Assembly (NCBI GenBank): GCA_021156385.1
Contig: JAJNDL010000004.1
Span: 1-15,002 of the forward strand
DNA: 15,002 nt
Direction: 5' to 3'
DNA from: Moraxellaceae bacterium
GTDB lineage: Bacteria > Pseudomonadota > Gammaproteobacteria > Pseudomonadales > Moraxellaceae
In this document: piece after piece, positions 14,122 through 15,002 of the stretch
Layout of the letters: each line of letters begins with the position of its first letter
Position numbering within the stretch: position 1 is the first letter of the stretch
Notes under the pieces: generated by a model
Seen by the model: the letters and a program-made list of their open reading frames with translations, nothing else
Databases searched by the model: none
Told to the model about the DNA's origin: nothing
Translations under genes and position numbers: made by a program

Positions 14122-14151
14122 AGAATAATTTTGGCCAAACGGCCAAGTCAA
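14122..14151 (-). promoter_or_regulatory. Sigma-70-like promoter of the exported-protein operon
   Basis: On the minus strand -35 TTGACT (14146-14151, five of six) is followed by an 18-base spacer and -10 TATTCT (14122-14127, four of six). The spacer is filled by operator 4, and operator 3 lies just past the predicted start. A leader of about 140 bases precedes the first ATG. Confidence 0.65.
14131..14146. promoter_or_regulatory. Operator site 4, TTGGCC-AAAC-GGCCAA
   Basis: A perfect 6-bp inverted repeat with a 4-bp spacer that sits between the -35 and -10 hexamers of the exported-protein operon. A protein bound here would block RNA polymerase directly. With operator 3 it gives this promoter two sites, so it is probably the most tightly controlled of the three. 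Confidence 0.78.
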
Positions 14152-14720
14152 TACTGTTTATCAGATATCTTCAAAGCGTCAGTATGAAAAACCCGGAAAG
14201 AGTCGATGTCGTCACACTTTACTAATGCTTGATAAACGGCTCTTCCTTCCGCCACAGCGCAAGCAACCCGGCCCCGTCATTGGAAGCGAAAAACCAAACG
14301 GGAGCTCCACGGAATAAATGCCGATAACGGGCGCATCCGCCTCGGCCAGCACATAAATCCGGAATTCCGCCGCCAGTTTTCTCTTCAAAACTTCCGCAAA
14401 TGACTTGCATGGCGAAGGACAACAACATGGCAGAAGGAAGGCGGCTCTGCTTTTGGCGCCCTCTCACCAATGGGCGCAATGAAGTAGTCGCCCTCGCAAG
14501 GCAGGCTTTCCACGAAATTCCCTTTTCTGACAGTCAAGCATGCCTATACGAAGAGCCAGGAAACACAGCAAGGAGATCCCGCGGCCACACGGAGCGCTAA
14601 CAATGCTTCATAGTAGGTGCGACATATGCCGAATCTGCTTTGCACCGGCGCCCAGATGGCCCCGGGCACCAGAAACAGGACAGGATGATTCGATATCTAC
14701 TTGCTGCACCCCGGGCCCGG
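14152..14720. other. Non-coding or decayed region between acyl-CoA synthetase and exported-protein operon
   Basis: About 570 bases with lower GC and no gene I can support. A minus-strand frame at 14222-14479 (85 codons) and a plus-strand frame at 14400-14600 (66 codons) have no ribosome site or family resemblance. Another minus-strand frame ending at 14212 reads protein-like for a short stretch (FRIYVLAEADAPVIGIYSVE, about 14300-14360) but has no start, so it could be a gene relic. A short CCGGGCCCGG palindrome abuts the synthetase stop at 14711-14720. No T-run terminator was seen. Confidence 0.4.
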
Positions 14721-15002
14721 TCAGGACACCTGGCGGTCCCTGCCGCTCCAGTACGGCTTGCGCAGCTCCGTCTTCAGCACCTTTCCGGCACCGCTCAGTG
14801 GCAGCGGTTCGTTGCGGATCTCCACGCTGCGCGGGATCTTGTAGCCGGCAATCCGCGCCCGGCAGTGAAAGATGATGTCGGCGGGCACGAGGTTCTCCCC
14901 CGGCCTGGGGACGACGATGGCATGCACGCACTCGCCCCACTTCTCGTCCGGAATGCCGATGACCGCGCATTCCTGCACGCCGGGATGCAGGTGGATGGCG
15001 CC
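14721..15002 (-). CDS. Acyl-CoA synthetase / AMP-dependent ligase, C-terminal part
   Basis: Only the last 93 residues are in the window; the start lies beyond 15002. The sequence is the small C-terminal domain (AMP-binding_C type) of an acyl-CoA synthetase, which activates a fatty or aryl acid to its CoA thioester with ATP. It has HPGVQECAVIGIPDEKWGE at the domain entry, then VHAIVVPRPGE, CRARIAGYKIPRSVEI and the A10 motif PLPLSGAGKVLKTELRKPYW, whose GK lysine is the catalytic residue in the adenylation half-reaction. The TGA is at 14721-14723. It points the same way as the exported-protein operon, about 750 bases upstream of its first ATG, and would supply CoA thioesters to the beta-oxidation genes. 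The family is firm; chain-length preference cannot be judged from this part. Confidence 0.9.
   Translation of the reverse strand, partial: GAIHLHPGVQECAVIGIPDEKWGECVHAIVVPRPGENLVPADIIFHCRARIAGYKIPRSVEIRNEPLPLSGAGKVLKTELRKPYWSGRDRQVS

Noticed and set aside
14222..14479. Minus-strand 85-codon open frame
   Set aside because: No ribosome site, no family resemblance, and an alternative frame in the same place looks equally protein-like.
1..15002. tRNA, rRNA, CRISPR arrays, phage genes
   Set aside because: I looked for characteristic sequences and regularly spaced repeats and saw none.

Overview
The window looks like a chromosomal catabolic region of a Gram-negative, moderately GC-rich bacterium, most likely a gammaproteobacterium of the hydrocarbon, lipid or steroid-degrading kind (Marinobacter, Alcanivorax, Spongiibacteraceae or Nevskiales type). 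This rests on gene families, codon style and exported proteins with a '[ML]DDxELAxVxGQ' N-terminal motif typical of such genomes; the genus cannot be fixed from the sequence. Every intact gene is on the minus strand, so transcription runs from high to low coordinates.

Layout. (1) 1-2959: three-gene cluster, in transcription order a COG3687-type metal-dependent hydrolase, an EthA-like flavin monooxygenase (Baeyer-Villiger type, but lacking the fingerprint histidine) and a PaaI-like hotdog thioesterase. (2) 2960-3928: about 970 bases without an intact gene, holding a promoter/operator, a long leader and the 3' remnant of an AraC-type regulator on the plus strand. (3) 3929-8051: five-gene operon, in order SCP-x-type thiolase, two split MaoC/hotdog hydratase subunits, SDR dehydrogenase and acyl-CoA dehydrogenase. 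Together these make one full beta-oxidation turn, resembling the peroxisomal MFE-2/SCPx branched-chain or sterol side-chain route. (4) 8052-8445: its promoter/operator, then a short IS5-like remnant. (5) 8446-13972: four tightly packed genes for exported proteins that share a signal peptide plus acidic leader-like motif (DUF6160/'Fil'-like). (6) 13973-14720: a promoter with two operators, then non-coding or decayed DNA. (7) 14721-15002: the C-terminus of an acyl-CoA synthetase that continues beyond the window.

The unifying signal is a 16-bp inverted repeat, TTGGYC-N4-GRCCAA, found four times in the window and only at the three operon promoters. In each it lies just downstream of a recognisable -10 box; at the exported-protein operon a second copy also fills the -35/-10 spacer. 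This points to one repressor, not encoded here, controlling the monooxygenase cluster, the beta-oxidation operon and the exported-protein operon together. The inferred system is a co-regulated unit for capturing and degrading a hydrophobic ketone-, sterol- or isoprenoid-like substrate: exported proteins handle it at the cell surface, the ligase activates it, monooxygenase and hydrolase open the ring or chain, and the CoA enzymes shorten it.
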